Assembly: GCA_030549775.1 (NCBI GenBank) | Contig: CM060171.1 | Location: forward strand, 2,472,001 to 2,536,000 | DNA from: Tamarix chinensis | Lineage: Eukaryota; Streptophyta; Magnoliopsida; Caryophyllales; Tamaricaceae | Direction: 5' to 3' | DNA: 64,000 nucleotides | Part shown: positions 1 to 12,110 of the stretch, in pieces | How the letters are laid out: every line of letters starts with the position of its first letter | How positions within the stretch are numbered: the stretch's first letter is position 1 | Position numbers and translations under genes: made by a program | The notes under the pieces: generated by a model | What the model was told of the DNA's origin: nothing | Seen by the model: only the letters and a program-made list of their open reading frames with translations | Databases searched by the model: none

Positions 1-973
1 AAGGTAATTACAAAATTAAGTATCAAACTTATTCCTAAAATTCCAAAACTTTCCAGATCATCATATTTCCCCATTAAAAATATAAATATAATTTTTGAAA
101 ATTTTTAACACACATTTGATATAATTTTTAGCTAATATACCCCAATTATGTATTTTGCATATAAAATTCAAAAGGAAAAGAAAAAATAAATAAAATTAAA
201 CCAAAATTCATATATTTATAATTAAACTCATTTATGACCCAAATAATATTCTATAATAATATTTTTTAAGGTGTAGCTTTAAAGTTAACAGACGTAAATA
301 ATATTTTGTAAGCAATGTGGGTCTAGGAGCAGCATTGTAGTTACTACAAAATCATCCCAAATAATCTTGTAACCAAAAAATATCATAAGATTATTTATGT
401 AACTAATTACACATAAAGCAACACAATTTTATATTATTACATATACTTATGACTAGTTAGGAATGGAGTATTACAATTAAACACTAATACTAACTAATTG
501 GCACAAAGATTAAATATATATGCACCATTTTTCTATAATTTTAAAAATTAAACCAAATGGATTATTATATGTCATAATTTCAAAATATGCATAGTACTAA
601 ACTATAAATACTTCAAGTAAGAATAAATAAGTCCTTATATATCATAATTTTGAATATTAGTAAATTCACCCAAAAAATAACAAAATATAAGCTAGCAAAT
701 CACATAAATTTAATAAAAAAAATATATGTATATATTATAGATAACACATAATCTATCACAATCTAAAAATAATCATAAACATACATTCAATTACCAAGAG
801 TTGAAAGTTGTAGATATGCTTGAAAATGAATCGAGTTGACCCAAACATCCATGATTTTAGGCTCAGATCATTTAATTAAGCGAAAAAGTTGATCTGACCT
901 TTTAATAAATCGAACCAAGTTGAGTTTATGAAAACTAAGTTATAAATGAGTTAAGCCAAAATAGATCTAATTG

Positions 974-1026
<53 letters not shown>

Positions 1027-2270
1027 TAACATTAATGATTACTATCATTTGTATTGATTATTTAATTATACTAAATATTTTTCTTTGTATTGATTGATTA
1101 ATTATACTTATGATTAATATCATTTTTTTAAATGATTGATTTATGGTTATTAATAATTATTTAATGATAACAATAATAATTGATATTCATATTTTTTTAT
1201 TAATAATAGTAATTATATTATTCATTATTAATATAATGAATAATAATAATTATACTAATAATTGATAATAATAATAATAATAAATTATTATTAATAGAAA
1301 TAATTAATAATAATCTATAATTAATGGATCATTATAATAATTAATATTTAATATTAATAATTAAATTTTTAGTATTAATTATTGATAATTAATTATTATG
1401 AATAATTAATGATAATATTAATAATATTAATAATTAACATTATTTGAATTGATTATTTAATTATAGTATATATTTTTTGTATTGATTAATTAATTATAAT
1501 CATAACTGATATTATTTTGAATATTATTAATTTATGGTTTTTGATAATTATTAAATTAAGTTAATAGTAATAATAATTATTATAATTCATTTTAATAATT
1601 AATGATAATAATTTTTATTAATATTAAATAACTATTAATATTCATATCAAGTGTTGTTAATATTATGGCGGGAGAGCTTAATTAATAAGAATATAAGGAT
1701 AAAAGTATAAAATAAATTAAATATTTAGTAAAATATAGTAGCATCTATTATTAACATTAATAATATGGGGTAGATAAAATAAATAATGAAATTATAAAAA
1801 TAGTAATTTAAAATAATAATTGATAAATAATATTAAAAATTATCACAAGCCTGTAGTATACGTACTTAAAAGTATGAAATTTAAAATATCTTTTATTTGT
1901 TTAGATGGAATGAAAATTAGAGAAAGAATGTGAATGAAATTAGAGAGTCTTCTATTCTTAAGAATTCATTACCAAGGGGGGTCGGTAATTGACATTAATA
2001 AATTATATTAAATTATATATGAAAATTAAAAATGCTAAAATAACTTTTAAAATAAATATTAACAAATTTCATTCTATATAAAAAGAGATATTTTAGTAAA
2101 TTAATTATTTTATTCTCAATTTTATTTTCTCATACTAAACATAAGGTATTTTTATTTCTAAATTATTTCTAATACATAGCAAATATAAAAATTATATTAG
2201 ATAAACTAATTTTTATTCTCATTACCGTTCTCTAATTTTTAAATTTTATTTTCATATACCAAGCTAGGCG
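1..2270. other. AT-rich intergenic DNA, no gene seen
   Basis: Very AT-rich sequence with many stops in all frames. It is dominated by degenerate TAA/ATT-type low-complexity DNA, especially between about 960 and 1660. I see no conserved protein, RNA gene or transposon terminus in it. Confidence 0.6.
974..1025. repeat. (ATA)n microsatellite
   Basis: About 17 uninterrupted ATA/TAA units. It opens a longer stretch of decayed TAA-rich sequence. Confidence 0.9.
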
Positions 2271-2559
2271 GGAAGTCTAATACTCCCTGCCTTGGTACCC
2301 AAGTCCACCGGCAGCGCACCACCTCACCTTTTGTAATAACTGCATTGCCCTTTAGAATGCAGTAGCACATTGGTCTACGTTCGTTGCATCATCATGTGAG
2401 CGGGACTTGGAAAAAGTATGATCAATTATTGCAGCCAAGGCAGATGACTCAGACGAGGAAACATAGAGAGGGAGAGGGTTGTCGTCACCCAATCGCTTCC
2501 CGGAAAATTGAGATACAGGACGGAAAAAAAGGTACAAGATTATTTCTCAACAAGGTAGT

Positions 2560-2785
2560 ACAAAATTAACAGTCCCCCATGGGCCAATACGACGTATAAT
2601 ATTAATAAGTGCAATCAAAGGGAGTTGTTTAGTCGATCAGGGCAATTATTAATATTAGGTACTTGGCGGGACTAGCTGCTACAAATTTATTGCTGCATCT
2701 GTGCGTTCTGCCATGTCTTTATTTTTTTTTTGTTTTACCCGTACTGTACTAGAAAGTGAGGCTCTGGGCTATTTTTTTCTGATGG
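2560..2785 (+). repeat. Recurrent non-coding module, copy a (orphan)
   Basis: This stretch contains the core ggcgggactagctg, preceded by a gtgcaatc...cgatcag..gcaattatt block and followed by ttgctgcatctg and gtgaggctct. The same blocks recur in the same order near 25.45-25.80 kb, and more diverged near 22.4, 37.7 and 51.9 kb. The middle part with the ggattctcttgg block is missing here. No NLR gene follows this copy within the next 25 kb. It could be a decayed promoter or leader, or part of an old repeat family. Confidence 0.6.
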
Positions 2786-2799
2786 CAACATTTTCACGT

Positions 2800-4420
2800 A
2801 AATTTGTCGTGCAGATGACTTGACAGTGTGAAACGTAGCCATGAAAGCTCTTGGGTGAGCTACGGAGAAAAATAGGGACAAATGAAATAGACAAATATTT
2901 GTGGGAGAACCGAAATGAATAGTTTAATATGTTGCGAACATAAGCATTGATTCTAACGTAATGAATAGCTAAGTAGCTAGGCGCCCTCTATATTCATTAA
3001 TTATATTCATACATAGATATATTTATTGTATATTATAATGGACTAATCATTTCTTTTTATTTTTTATGTTAGATCTCAATACTTGCAGCCATATATATAT
3101 TACAATTAAATAAATTTTAAGAACATCGATCTCTCATTTAATTTAAATTAATTAAGTATTTTAATAATAATATATCATGGTCTAAAATTGACTTACACAA
3201 AAAAAAATTATTTTTATCTCCACTTTTAATCTCTAATCTTATGCAAATTAATATTTTTATCAGTTTTAACTGTATATATTGACAATATATTTTTTTCATT
3301 TGATTGTATGTATAATGAACTCTCTTTTAATTATGAGACAAATAGTAGAGATAAATGATTGTAAAAGACTTAAAGTCTTATGTTCAATAAATGTAAATTG
3401 GATAAAATATAATGAATTGAAAGATCACAAGTGATGGATTAGTGGCAACATCGTCTATTGTCATATATAGAGGTCTCCTTAATTTGAAGATGATTGAACA
3501 CCATTTAAAGTGGTGACATTAATAAAATTACATCAACTTAAAGGAGATAGATTATCAGGATCATCAACCATCACCGTGTGCATCAAAGTGAGGGATAGGT
3601 AGCCTCATCTCTCATTACTATATACATATCTCATCACCTTAAGTTGTTTGGAGAGTATAGTGCTAACCTCAATTATCCGAAGTTAATGGAGGGCCACCAA
3701 AAGTGTTAAAATTTTCCTACATACTTGAAGTATGGATGGGTGATTGCTCAAGTGTCGGTAGAAAAATAAAACTCACGACGAACTATGTTATTTACAAGTA
3801 TGTGCCTGGGGTTACAAAAGGAGATGACATAATTGAGGTGAAGCCAAAAGCTTCCCCTAATAATTCAATAGTACCGAAGATCTTATGCATAATTTGGTCT
3901 CAAAGATTGAATGATAAAAATGTAATGAATATCTTATGTGTAGTTTGATTAAAGAGATCAAATAGTTGAAAGTCTTTAAAGGCTTATCGATTAAGAAAAT
4001 TGGATGGTATCGAATACCTAAAGTACGTTTAGATTTAGAAGATGGAACTATTTGGTGGTTTATAGACCCTACACTAATTTTATTTTTGTAAATGCTATTA
4101 TGCAATTTTAATTCTTTTAATCTAGTTTCTATAATTTTAAATTTAGCAATATTTAAAGTATGTATTCTAATCACAAAGTTGTGATGATGGCTTTATATAT
4201 AATTTGCTAGCCACTTATTATTAAGACTATGCACCTATTTCATCATTTGTAGTAGTTATAGCCTACCAAAATCAACATTATGTAAAATATTGCTCCCTCT
4301 GACTTTTAATAGATTTCATCATATATTTTGAGGATAAAATTTGATTATTAAATTCTCTCAAATCATAATAGGTTATAATACAAAAAATATAATTGTTATA
4401 TTCATATTGAAAAATACATT
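2800..4420. other. Intergenic DNA, no recognisable gene
   Basis: Short ORFs on both strands (for example 3703-3948 plus and 3857-4174 minus) overlap each other. They show no motif I recognise and have AT-driven composition. I see no convincing gene or transposon end. Confidence 0.5.
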
Positions 4421-4422
4421 TA

Positions 4423-4460
<38 letters not shown>
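4423..4460. repeat. (TTA)n microsatellite
   Basis: About 12 perfect TTA/ATT units. Confidence 0.9.
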
Positions 4461-4462
<2 letters not shown>

Positions 4463-4517
4463 TGCACAATAAATTAATGATTAACATTTGTATTTAAAAT
4501 AAGTGGTAAAATCTATT

Positions 4518-5062
4518 AAAAAATGGATATAGTATTCTTTTAAAGAGAAAATTTCAACGGCAGTATTTTAAAATTTTAGTATAAAGAGTATTGTTATAAA
4601 ATTTAAATATTGATGTACAATAACTATTACATAGGCACTGAAAAAATGCATAAAATGGTGAACTTTTATTCCATAATTGTCAAAAAAATTATATACCTAT
4701 GAGAAAAATTACCACATAGCTATTCAAAATTCATTATATACCTATGATGAATTGGAAAACTCTAAATATTTTGAATATTTCTTTGATTGTTTTGAAAATT
4801 TTAAGATTTTAATGTTTATTTTTGCAAAATTCTAGAAAATTTCAAAAGCAGAAATAAATTAAATTAAATATTTAAAATTTTCCATTTTAGGTTAATAAAA
4901 TATTTATTATTTTAGTAATCTAATACTAAAAGTATTAATATGTTTTTATTAAAGTAAAAATAATTTATTAAACATATAGCACCCATGAAATTAGTTGAAA
5001 CATATGGTAGCTAGGTGAAACCTAACCAACTCTTATAATAACTAAGTAAAATTTATCCACAC
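4518..5062 (+). repeat. Dispersed direct repeat, partner of 20308-21690
   Basis: The stretch from aaaaaatggatatagtattc to the block ending near 4735 matches 20308-20515 closely. The stretch from the ttggaaaa.tctaaatatttt block to 5062 matches about 21368-21690. The later copy carries an extra 850 bp or so between these halves, built of short repeated phrases of the type cacatagttattgaaaa. The match stops where the Copia fragment begins. No coding capacity is visible. Confidence 0.65.
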
Positions 5063-6530
5063 TCAATAATTTTTTTAATTTTTCATAATAACTATGAACA
5101 GATGAACGTATCAGAACTGTGACAAGTTGCTTCCCTTGAAAGTCAGAATATAATAGGTACAAGCCATTGTGTGCCTTACCAAGAACCACAAGCCTCTTCA
5201 ATGAAGGGCCTTGCAAGTAACATATGTTATTAGTGAAGTAAATGGAGTTAGATGATTGATGTAGTAATTTGCTAATAGATATTAAGTTTTATTTGAAGGG
5301 AGGAATTTTTAAAACATTAGAGAGAGTTATATCATTCAACTGAATAGCACCTGTTGAAGTGACATGGCTAGAACCATTATTCAGTAAAGTGATTGTGTAT
5401 GGTTTATGAAGAGATGAAAAAGAAGTGAATAGAGATATATCAGCACACATATGATCAGAAGCTCCTAAATCCAATATCCAATAGCTACCAATGAAAGAAC
5501 TTAATGACAAAGAGGACATCAACATAGAAGTACCTGCTGGTTTGGACGATGGTGAATGCTGGTTCATGAGTGACAATAACATCATGCATTGATCATTATT
5601 CAACTGAATGCTTTTTTGTGCTTGGGATTCAGAATCTAAATTCTCTTAATAAGTACCCTCAACAGTAATAGAGAGTCTCTTGTTCTTTATAAAATTGAAG
5701 TCAATAGGGAATCCAACTAGATGATAGCATTTATCTCTTAGGTGTTTTATCTTCTTGCAATAAATACATACAATATATGATTTCTTACTGGCAAACTTAA
5801 TAATCTTCTGAGGATGACTCCATACAGAAAAAGATGATCGTTCATGTAGTGTAACAGGGTAGGAACTAACTTTTCCTTGATTCTCTTCATGCAACAGTGT
5901 GGAATAAGCCTCTCCTATGCTTGGTATGGGCTTGGTCATGATGACTGACCCACATACACTTATATATCTCTCATTTAATCCCACTAGAAATTGTAAAAGT
6001 TGCTCTTCCTCAAAGTATTGATAAGTTCTTTCATAGTGATCAAAAAATGGATATACAACTTGGATTTCATCCCATAATTTCTTTATTCAAGTAAAATAGC
6101 CTGTAATTCTATTTGAGCCTTGAATTGTATTAGTGATTTCCCTCTTCAGCTAGAACCAAGACATCTCATTTGATTGTCCAAACCTTACATCGAGATCAAA
6201 CTAAATCCCACTTGTAGTTTTGATGAAAATAACATTGTCCAATATTTCTTTGGGCATTGCATTGAGTATCCATGAGATTAGCATGTAATTACATGCATGC
6301 CAATCCTTGTATGAAGGGTCATTCTCAGCTATTTCTATGATCTTGCTATTGATGAAACCTTGTTTTTTCTTTACCGGAATGGTAATTGTTATAGCTCTTC
6401 TCTAGGAAGGATAACAAGTGTCGTTGAATTTCTTTGAGATTAAAACAACTCCAGGATGGTCTGAGGTGCTGAGGTAAAGTAGATTAGAAGAGTTGATTGA
6501 ATTATTTTCGTTGACTGATTGTATAACTAG
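5063..6530 (-). mobile_element. Truncated Copia retrotransposon (gag to GAG-pre-integrase), antisense, decayed
   Basis: Read on the minus strand, pieces appear in the usual Ty1/copia order. A gag domain (about 6320-6000) includes WILNAMPKEILDNVIF and FGQSNEMSWF-like segments and is broken by stops, one of them replacing a Trp codon after TTSGI. The open stretch 5984-5646 carries a zinc knuckle CIYC..H..C (CX2CX4HX4C). The stretch 5603-5289 carries the protease segment WILDLGASDHM, in which the usual DSGA is DLGA. The stretch 5216-5022 is like the GAG-pre-integrase domain (KRLVVLGKAHNGLYLL). Integrase, RT, RNase H and LTRs are absent. The element is dead, and its left edge abuts the repeat ending at 5062. 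Confidence 0.85.
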
Positions 6531-7416
6531 AGGTGAAATGCCCCAAAACCTATTTTTTTAAGAATTTTAGTTAAATAAGAATTTATTAAGAATATTAATT
6601 AAATAAATTATTTTTTTATAAAAGGAAATTAATTAGAAAAAATTAAAAAGAAATTTATAAATATTTTAATAAGGAAAAATTAGGTTGTTTTGCTACTTAA
6701 AATGGAATTTAGGAAAAATCTTCCAAAAATCCTAAATTAGCCTAAAAAGAAAATCAAATATTATTATTTTTAAATATCCAAAATATCCAAATTAATTTAA
6801 ATAATCCAACCCACCTATTTTTCTTTTTCCTTTTTTCATTTTCTTTCCTTTTTCTTTCTTTTCTTTCTTTTTCTTGCTTTTTCCTATTTTTTCCTCTTCT
6901 TTCCCCTAAAACGGGCCTGGCTTCTTGAGGCCCAAACTTTCCTTTTCTTTCTTCCTTCGGCGGCCCAAAATGCCGCGTTGTTGCTTCCTTCTTTCCCCCC
7001 CAGAACACAGTATTTTGTTTAAAAATTTTACTGCCCTTGCCGATCCGGTTCACTTCCTCTTCTTTTCTTTTCTTTTTTCTTCCCTAGCCGCTAGGTCAAC
7101 GCCTCCCCTCCTCCTCCTCCTTCTTCCTTCCTCCTTTCCCTCCATCTACCTATAACTCTACCTACCTTCCCAAGAGTTTCTCCACTGATTACGCCTATTT
7201 TGACCGGTCGTTTCTTCTCCTCTCATCTCCCCCTGACTCGCCAGTTAGATTAACCCAACCAATTCCCTCTTTTCTTGCACAAACTCCCCCTTTTCTCCTG
7301 GCCAACCACAGGACACGACGTAGTCGTGCACCAACCTATAATCACTGCTAGTGATCCCTAACCCATATGCCCTATTCTCCCACCATCCCTCTGACCTTAT
7401 CTTCTCCCTTTAGATC

Positions 7417-7424
7417 TATAAATA
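7417..7424 (+). promoter_or_regulatory. LTR A TATA box
   Basis: TATAAATA followed by cccctaacc. The same TATAAATA-plus-ccc context sits at the equivalent place in the 3' LTR (17104), in solo LTR B (10843) and antisense in LTR C (59428-59435). It marks the likely U3/R transition of the retrotransposon promoter. Confidence 0.65.
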
Positions 7425-8089
7425 CCCCTAACCGGCTTGAACTTGAGACTTTTTCCTAAAACCCTGAAATTCACTCTCGTGCGCCACCGCCACTTTAGAC
7501 ATGTCTTCTGCCGTCGTCATCCAACTTTTTCGGCTACTCTACCCACCTAAGTACTCTCTACACCACCCTCTAACTAATTACACTACCCTTATCCCTCGAT
7601 TTTTCTTGCACAAGCCACCTCGGCAGTGCAAATTAGTCCCCTCGTCCAGCCCTTTCTTCCTCATCCACCTCCCTTCGCACCACCATTGACCACCAATTCC
7701 GCTGCCACCACTGCCCCTTATACCTCCCAAAAACGCCTACAGACCCTCCTCTATCTCCCCCTACTCTTCTTTTCTTCTTCCTCCCTCTCCTCCTCTCTTT
7801 CTATTCTTCTTCTACTTTTGGCCACCACTATCGCCGCAGTGTGTTGCCACCATTGGCTGCGTCGCCACCTTCATTCTACTCCTCTCCTTATAGGCAGTCA
7901 CAAACACCCCTACTTCCACCTTCATTCTCCTTCTCCTTTTCCTAGCCCTCAAATTTTTCCCTTTTCTTCTCTTTTTCTAGCCACTACCGCCACCGTCATG
8001 CACCACTGTCGGTGCCGCCTGTCACCACCAACCTAAGGTGGAACCCTAAACCCTCTCAACCCTTTTTTACTAATTGTACAAGCCTTATT

Positions 8090-8690
8090 TATTTTATTTT
8101 ATTTCAATTATTTCAAATATATTATTTTTATTACTACTACTACTACTACTAATGTTATTATTGTTATTTATATTGAGGGTTGAAGCGCTATTCTATTTTT
8201 ATTTATAATAATGTTATTATTATTAGTAGTAGTAGTAGTATTATGTGTTATTATCATCATCATCATTGTCTTAAAGTAGGGTCGAAACCCTACTTTACCT
8301 TACTCTCGGTTTGTGATATTATTATTATTATTATTACTTGGTAATTACTATTATTATTTCATTATTATTATTATTACTATTATTATTATTATTAATGTTA
8401 CTAATATTATTATTAGTATTACTTTGGTGAAGGGTCGAAGCCCTTATTCCATCATTTATTTCGAATAATATTATTATTATTCTTAGTATTTTTAGTACTA
8501 TTATTATTATTACTATTATTATTATTGTTAGTATCATTATTATTATTATTAGGGTAAAGTCTTCAAACTTTATATTATTAATTTTTACAATATTACTATT
8601 ATTTCTTGTATCTTTAGCAAAATTAATAATTAGTTAATGTCATTATTATTATTATGTTATTATTTTATCAAAAAACTAGTCTTAGAATAA
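8090..8690. repeat. Microsatellite-rich block of LTR A
   Basis: Interrupted runs of ATT/TTA, CTA and ATC triplets. The equivalent block in the 3' LTR (17750-18330) has a long (CTA)n instead. Confidence 0.8.
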
Positions 8691-9957
8691 ATTAGTAAAT
8701 AATAGTATTTTTGGTAGGAGGGAATATAATTTTTAGCTTTTCCTTCATATAGGTAAGACCAGTCAAAGCCCTAAGGAGGCGTGGAAGCGTGCTCCAAGAC
8801 CGTTGTGGTTTTAGGTAAGGGTGTAGCTAAGGCCGCTTATATATAATGTGTTTTACATGCCTTGTATGCCATGTACCATGTTATATGATGTATTTTATGT
8901 GTATTGTTATAACTAATATATGTTCAGTATGATTTAGAGTTGAGGTATTTTCATGTGTTATTTTATGGCATGTGTAAAATATGTATAAGTTGTGTTTTTG
9001 ATGTGAAATAATATGGCCCATAAACATGCATGCTAGGTTATGTAATATGATGATATGGTCATATGGAGTTGACCTAAGTGTTGCATGGCAATGAGTGGAG
9101 GAATCTAGGATTTGCATGGAGGAAACTAGGGTTTTGAATGAAGGAATTTAGGGCTTGTCTGCATGAATCTAGGGTTTGCATGGGAGAATCTAAGTATGTA
9201 AGGAAGAATCTAGAGTTTACATGGGAGAATTTAGGGTTTCAAGTGGGATTTTTAGGATTTTGCATGAAAAAGTTCAAAGGGTTGCATAGGATGTATAAAG
9301 TCTGCATGGGAATAAATTTTATGTATAGAAAGTTGATATGAGGTGTGGTAAAGGTAATGGAAGTGTTGTTTGGGTGTGATATGCTTTAAATGAAAAATAG
9401 TATGTGGGACTGTATAAGGGTACATAGGAGACCGAGCTAGGGTTTGGTGTGGCTAGTTTGGGTGTGGTGTGGCTACGTGGGTTTTTGTAGTAATGTGTGT
9501 ACTTGTTAGTAAAGAGTACTGGTGAAGGTGGAATCTATGGGTTGTGATGGATGGTGTGTTAAAATAATTTGAGTTGTGTAAGGTGGAGTAGGATGGGCCA
9601 TTTAGGTCCAAATTAGGGTTTTGGAATAAAACCCTAGAGTGAGACGGTGGGTGGACTTTGAAGGGTAAGGTAGTGGGCCTTGACCCGCATTTGTGGGAAA
9701 TGGGCTCTAGTGTGAGTTAGGGTAAGGAGGAAATGGTGTAGGATCAAGTTAGGAGGTGTTTGAGTCTCATGATGTAGGACAAGGCCTTTGGAGGATAAGC
9801 CTAGAGGGACTTAGTCATGCATGTCTAGGGTTAAATTCTGAATAAGATACTTAAGACATTAATCATGTAAAGTGAAAGAGTATTGAGTGAGGCCTAGACT
9901 GATCCACTAGCATAATAGTGGCCAGGTGCCGGGGTGCCTTGGAGACCGATCCACGGG

Positions 9958-9962
9958 CATAT
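9958..9962 (+). repeat. Target-site duplication CATAT, left copy of solo LTR B
   Basis: CATAT directly precedes TGAAATACCCC. It is repeated directly after the ...TTTTACA end at 14853-14857. Confidence 0.85.
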
Positions 9963-10228
9963 TGAAATACCCCAAAATCCTAATTTAGGAATTATGGCAA
10001 AATAAGAATTTATTAGAAAATTAAGCAAATAAATTATCTTATTAAAATTAAGGGGACTTAATTAAGGCAAAGTAAGGAGAAAATAGTAAATAAATTATTT
10101 AGGGAAAATTGGACATTTTACTGATTAACATGGAAGTTAAGGAAAATTTACCCAAAATATCCAAATTAATCTAAAAAAAGGAATTTAATTATTATTAATA
10201 TAATAATTATTATTAACTTTAAATATTC

Positions 10229-10230
10229 AA

Positions 10231-10277
<47 letters not shown>
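10229..10277. repeat. (AAT)n microsatellite in LTR B
   Basis: About 16 ATA/AAT units. Confidence 0.9.
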
Positions 10278-10842
10278 GACCAAATATCCCAACCCATCCA
10301 TTTTTTCCTTTTTCCCTTTTCCTTCTTCTCATTTCTTTTATTTTTTCTTTCTTTCTCTCCTTTCTCCTTTTCTTATTTTTCCTTCTTCTCCCCGGTTTGG
10401 GCCAGCTCATGGCCCAAACTCTTCTCCCTTCCCCGTCCCACGTGGCCAGGCCCGCTTTAGCCTTTCTCCTTCGCCCGTTCTGCTCGGTCAAACCACTTTT
10501 TTTTCCTTTTCTTTCTTTCCCCTAGACCGTCTGATCCAGCCCTTTCCCTCTTCTTCTTCTTCCCATGCAACCTGCACCCGACCTTGCAACCCTAATCCTA
10601 TGGGCAGCCACCTGCACCGTCTGGCCATCCTCCCCTCCCTCTCCCGTCGCTTTCTTTCACAAATTCGACCCTAACCAACCCTTTTCTCCTCTCCCGAGCA
10701 CCCTATCCCTTTCTCTTTTCCTTTTCCCTCGACCTTGCCGCCCTACCATGGCAGCACCGCCTCGACTGCAACCACCGGCGGCATGCTTGGCACCTGCACC
10801 CTCTTGTCTTCTTCCCCTTGTCATTTCCCACGTTAGTTAGCC

Positions 10843-10850
10843 TATAAATA
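10843..10850 (+). promoter_or_regulatory. LTR B TATA box
   Basis: TATAAATA followed by ccccc, at the same relative place as in LTR A. It follows a pyrimidine-rich block and lies about 880 bp from the LTR start. Confidence 0.6.
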
Positions 10851-11680
10851 CCCCCATAGGTAGCCATAATGGAGCTTCTGTTTTCGCAACCCAGAAACCC
10901 CATTTTTGCGCCGTCGCCCAAACAACTCCTTATTCCGCCACCATCGACGATTGCCGCCCACAAAAATCTTCCCCGCACCGCCCTATAAAAAACTGAGCCA
11001 CCCTCCTCCCCTATCTTACCCTGCAAGAGCTGCCCCGGTCGTGCAAAATATCCTAATCAGCTTATTTCAACCTCTCGTCACCCCCTCGCGTCGCCGTCTG
11101 CTGCCAATTCTGGCGTAACTAAGCACCTCCTCCACCCTCCAAAACAACCAGGGGACTTCACCCTAATTCCCCACACCTCCATCTCCCCTTGCCTCCCTCT
11201 CCTTCTACTTTCTCCAGCTTCCACCACCTTCGGCCATCGTACCAACCACCGTGCGCCACCACTTCGGCTGCACCACCACTTCCATTCCACCCCTCTCCAC
11301 CTGATACACCTTCCCCCACCTCAAAAACCCCCTCATTCCCTCTTCTCTATCCTACAACCCCATCTTTCCACCTCTCTTCCTGCTCTATCGCTACCATGCG
11401 CCGCCGCCGGTCCCGCCACCAGCCCTAGGTGGTATTCTAATTTTCCTAGCCCTTAAAATCTTTTTCCATAAGTGTTAATGATTTTTAGTAATATTAATAG
11501 TATTAATCTTAATATTACTACTACTACTACTACTAATGTTGTGTTATTATTATTGTTGTTGTTGTTGTTGTTGTTGTTATGTTATTATTCTTATAATCTA
11601 ACCTAACTTCAGAAATATTTATAACTATGGTACTATCATTTAAAAGGCTACAACTTTAGTATTAATATAGTTATCTTCAT

Positions 11681-11765
11681 TACTACTACTACTACTACTA
11701 CTACTACTACCACTACCACTACTACTACCACCACCACCACCACCACCACTATTATTATTATTATT
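11681..11765. repeat. (CTA)n/(CCA)n/(TTA)n compound microsatellite in LTR B
   Basis: Successive runs of ACT/CTA, CCA and ATT triplets. A further (ATT)n run lies at about 12067-12110. Confidence 0.9.
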
Positions 11766-12066
11766 GTCTTACTCATACTATTAATACTAACTTGGTCATT
11801 ATTACTTTTATTATTAGTGTAAATGTTGGGAATCTTATATTACTATTACCCTTTTCAATTTTTTTTATCCTTATTATGTTTAACATTATTATTAATATTA
11901 CTACTATCATCACTACTAATATTATTATTAACATTTCTATCATCATTATTATTGTTATTATTCTATTATACTTGACCACATTATCACTAAGACTACTACT
12001 AAGATGATTTCTAGGACCTTCATTAGTGTTATCCTTAAGATGAGAACTACTGTTAATATTATCACG

Positions 12067-12110
<44 letters not shown>

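Larger units (their letters stand above)
6534..9962 (+). repeat. LTR A (5' LTR), first segment
   Basis: It begins TGAAATGCCCCAAAAC, the family's terminal signature. It contains AT-rich U3, a C/T-rich block (6800-8040), a TATA box, microsatellite-rich DNA (8090-8690), a conserved ggtaagggtgtagctaagg block (about 8815) and gaccgatccac/ataatagtgg motifs (about 9899-9960). The insertion of LTR B interrupts it at 9962. Overlapping ORFs in the C-rich block (7501-8036) are Pro/Leu/Ser/His-rich, are not conserved in the 3' LTR, and are not called as genes. Confidence 0.8.

Noticed and set aside
7501..8036. Overlapping 62- and 136-codon ORFs in LTR A, and similar ORFs at 10565-11428, 17506-17953 and 58946-59408 (minus)
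   Set aside because: They are Pro/Ser/Leu/His-rich products of C/T-rich LTR DNA. Frames and starts are not conserved between LTR copies, and no domain is visible.
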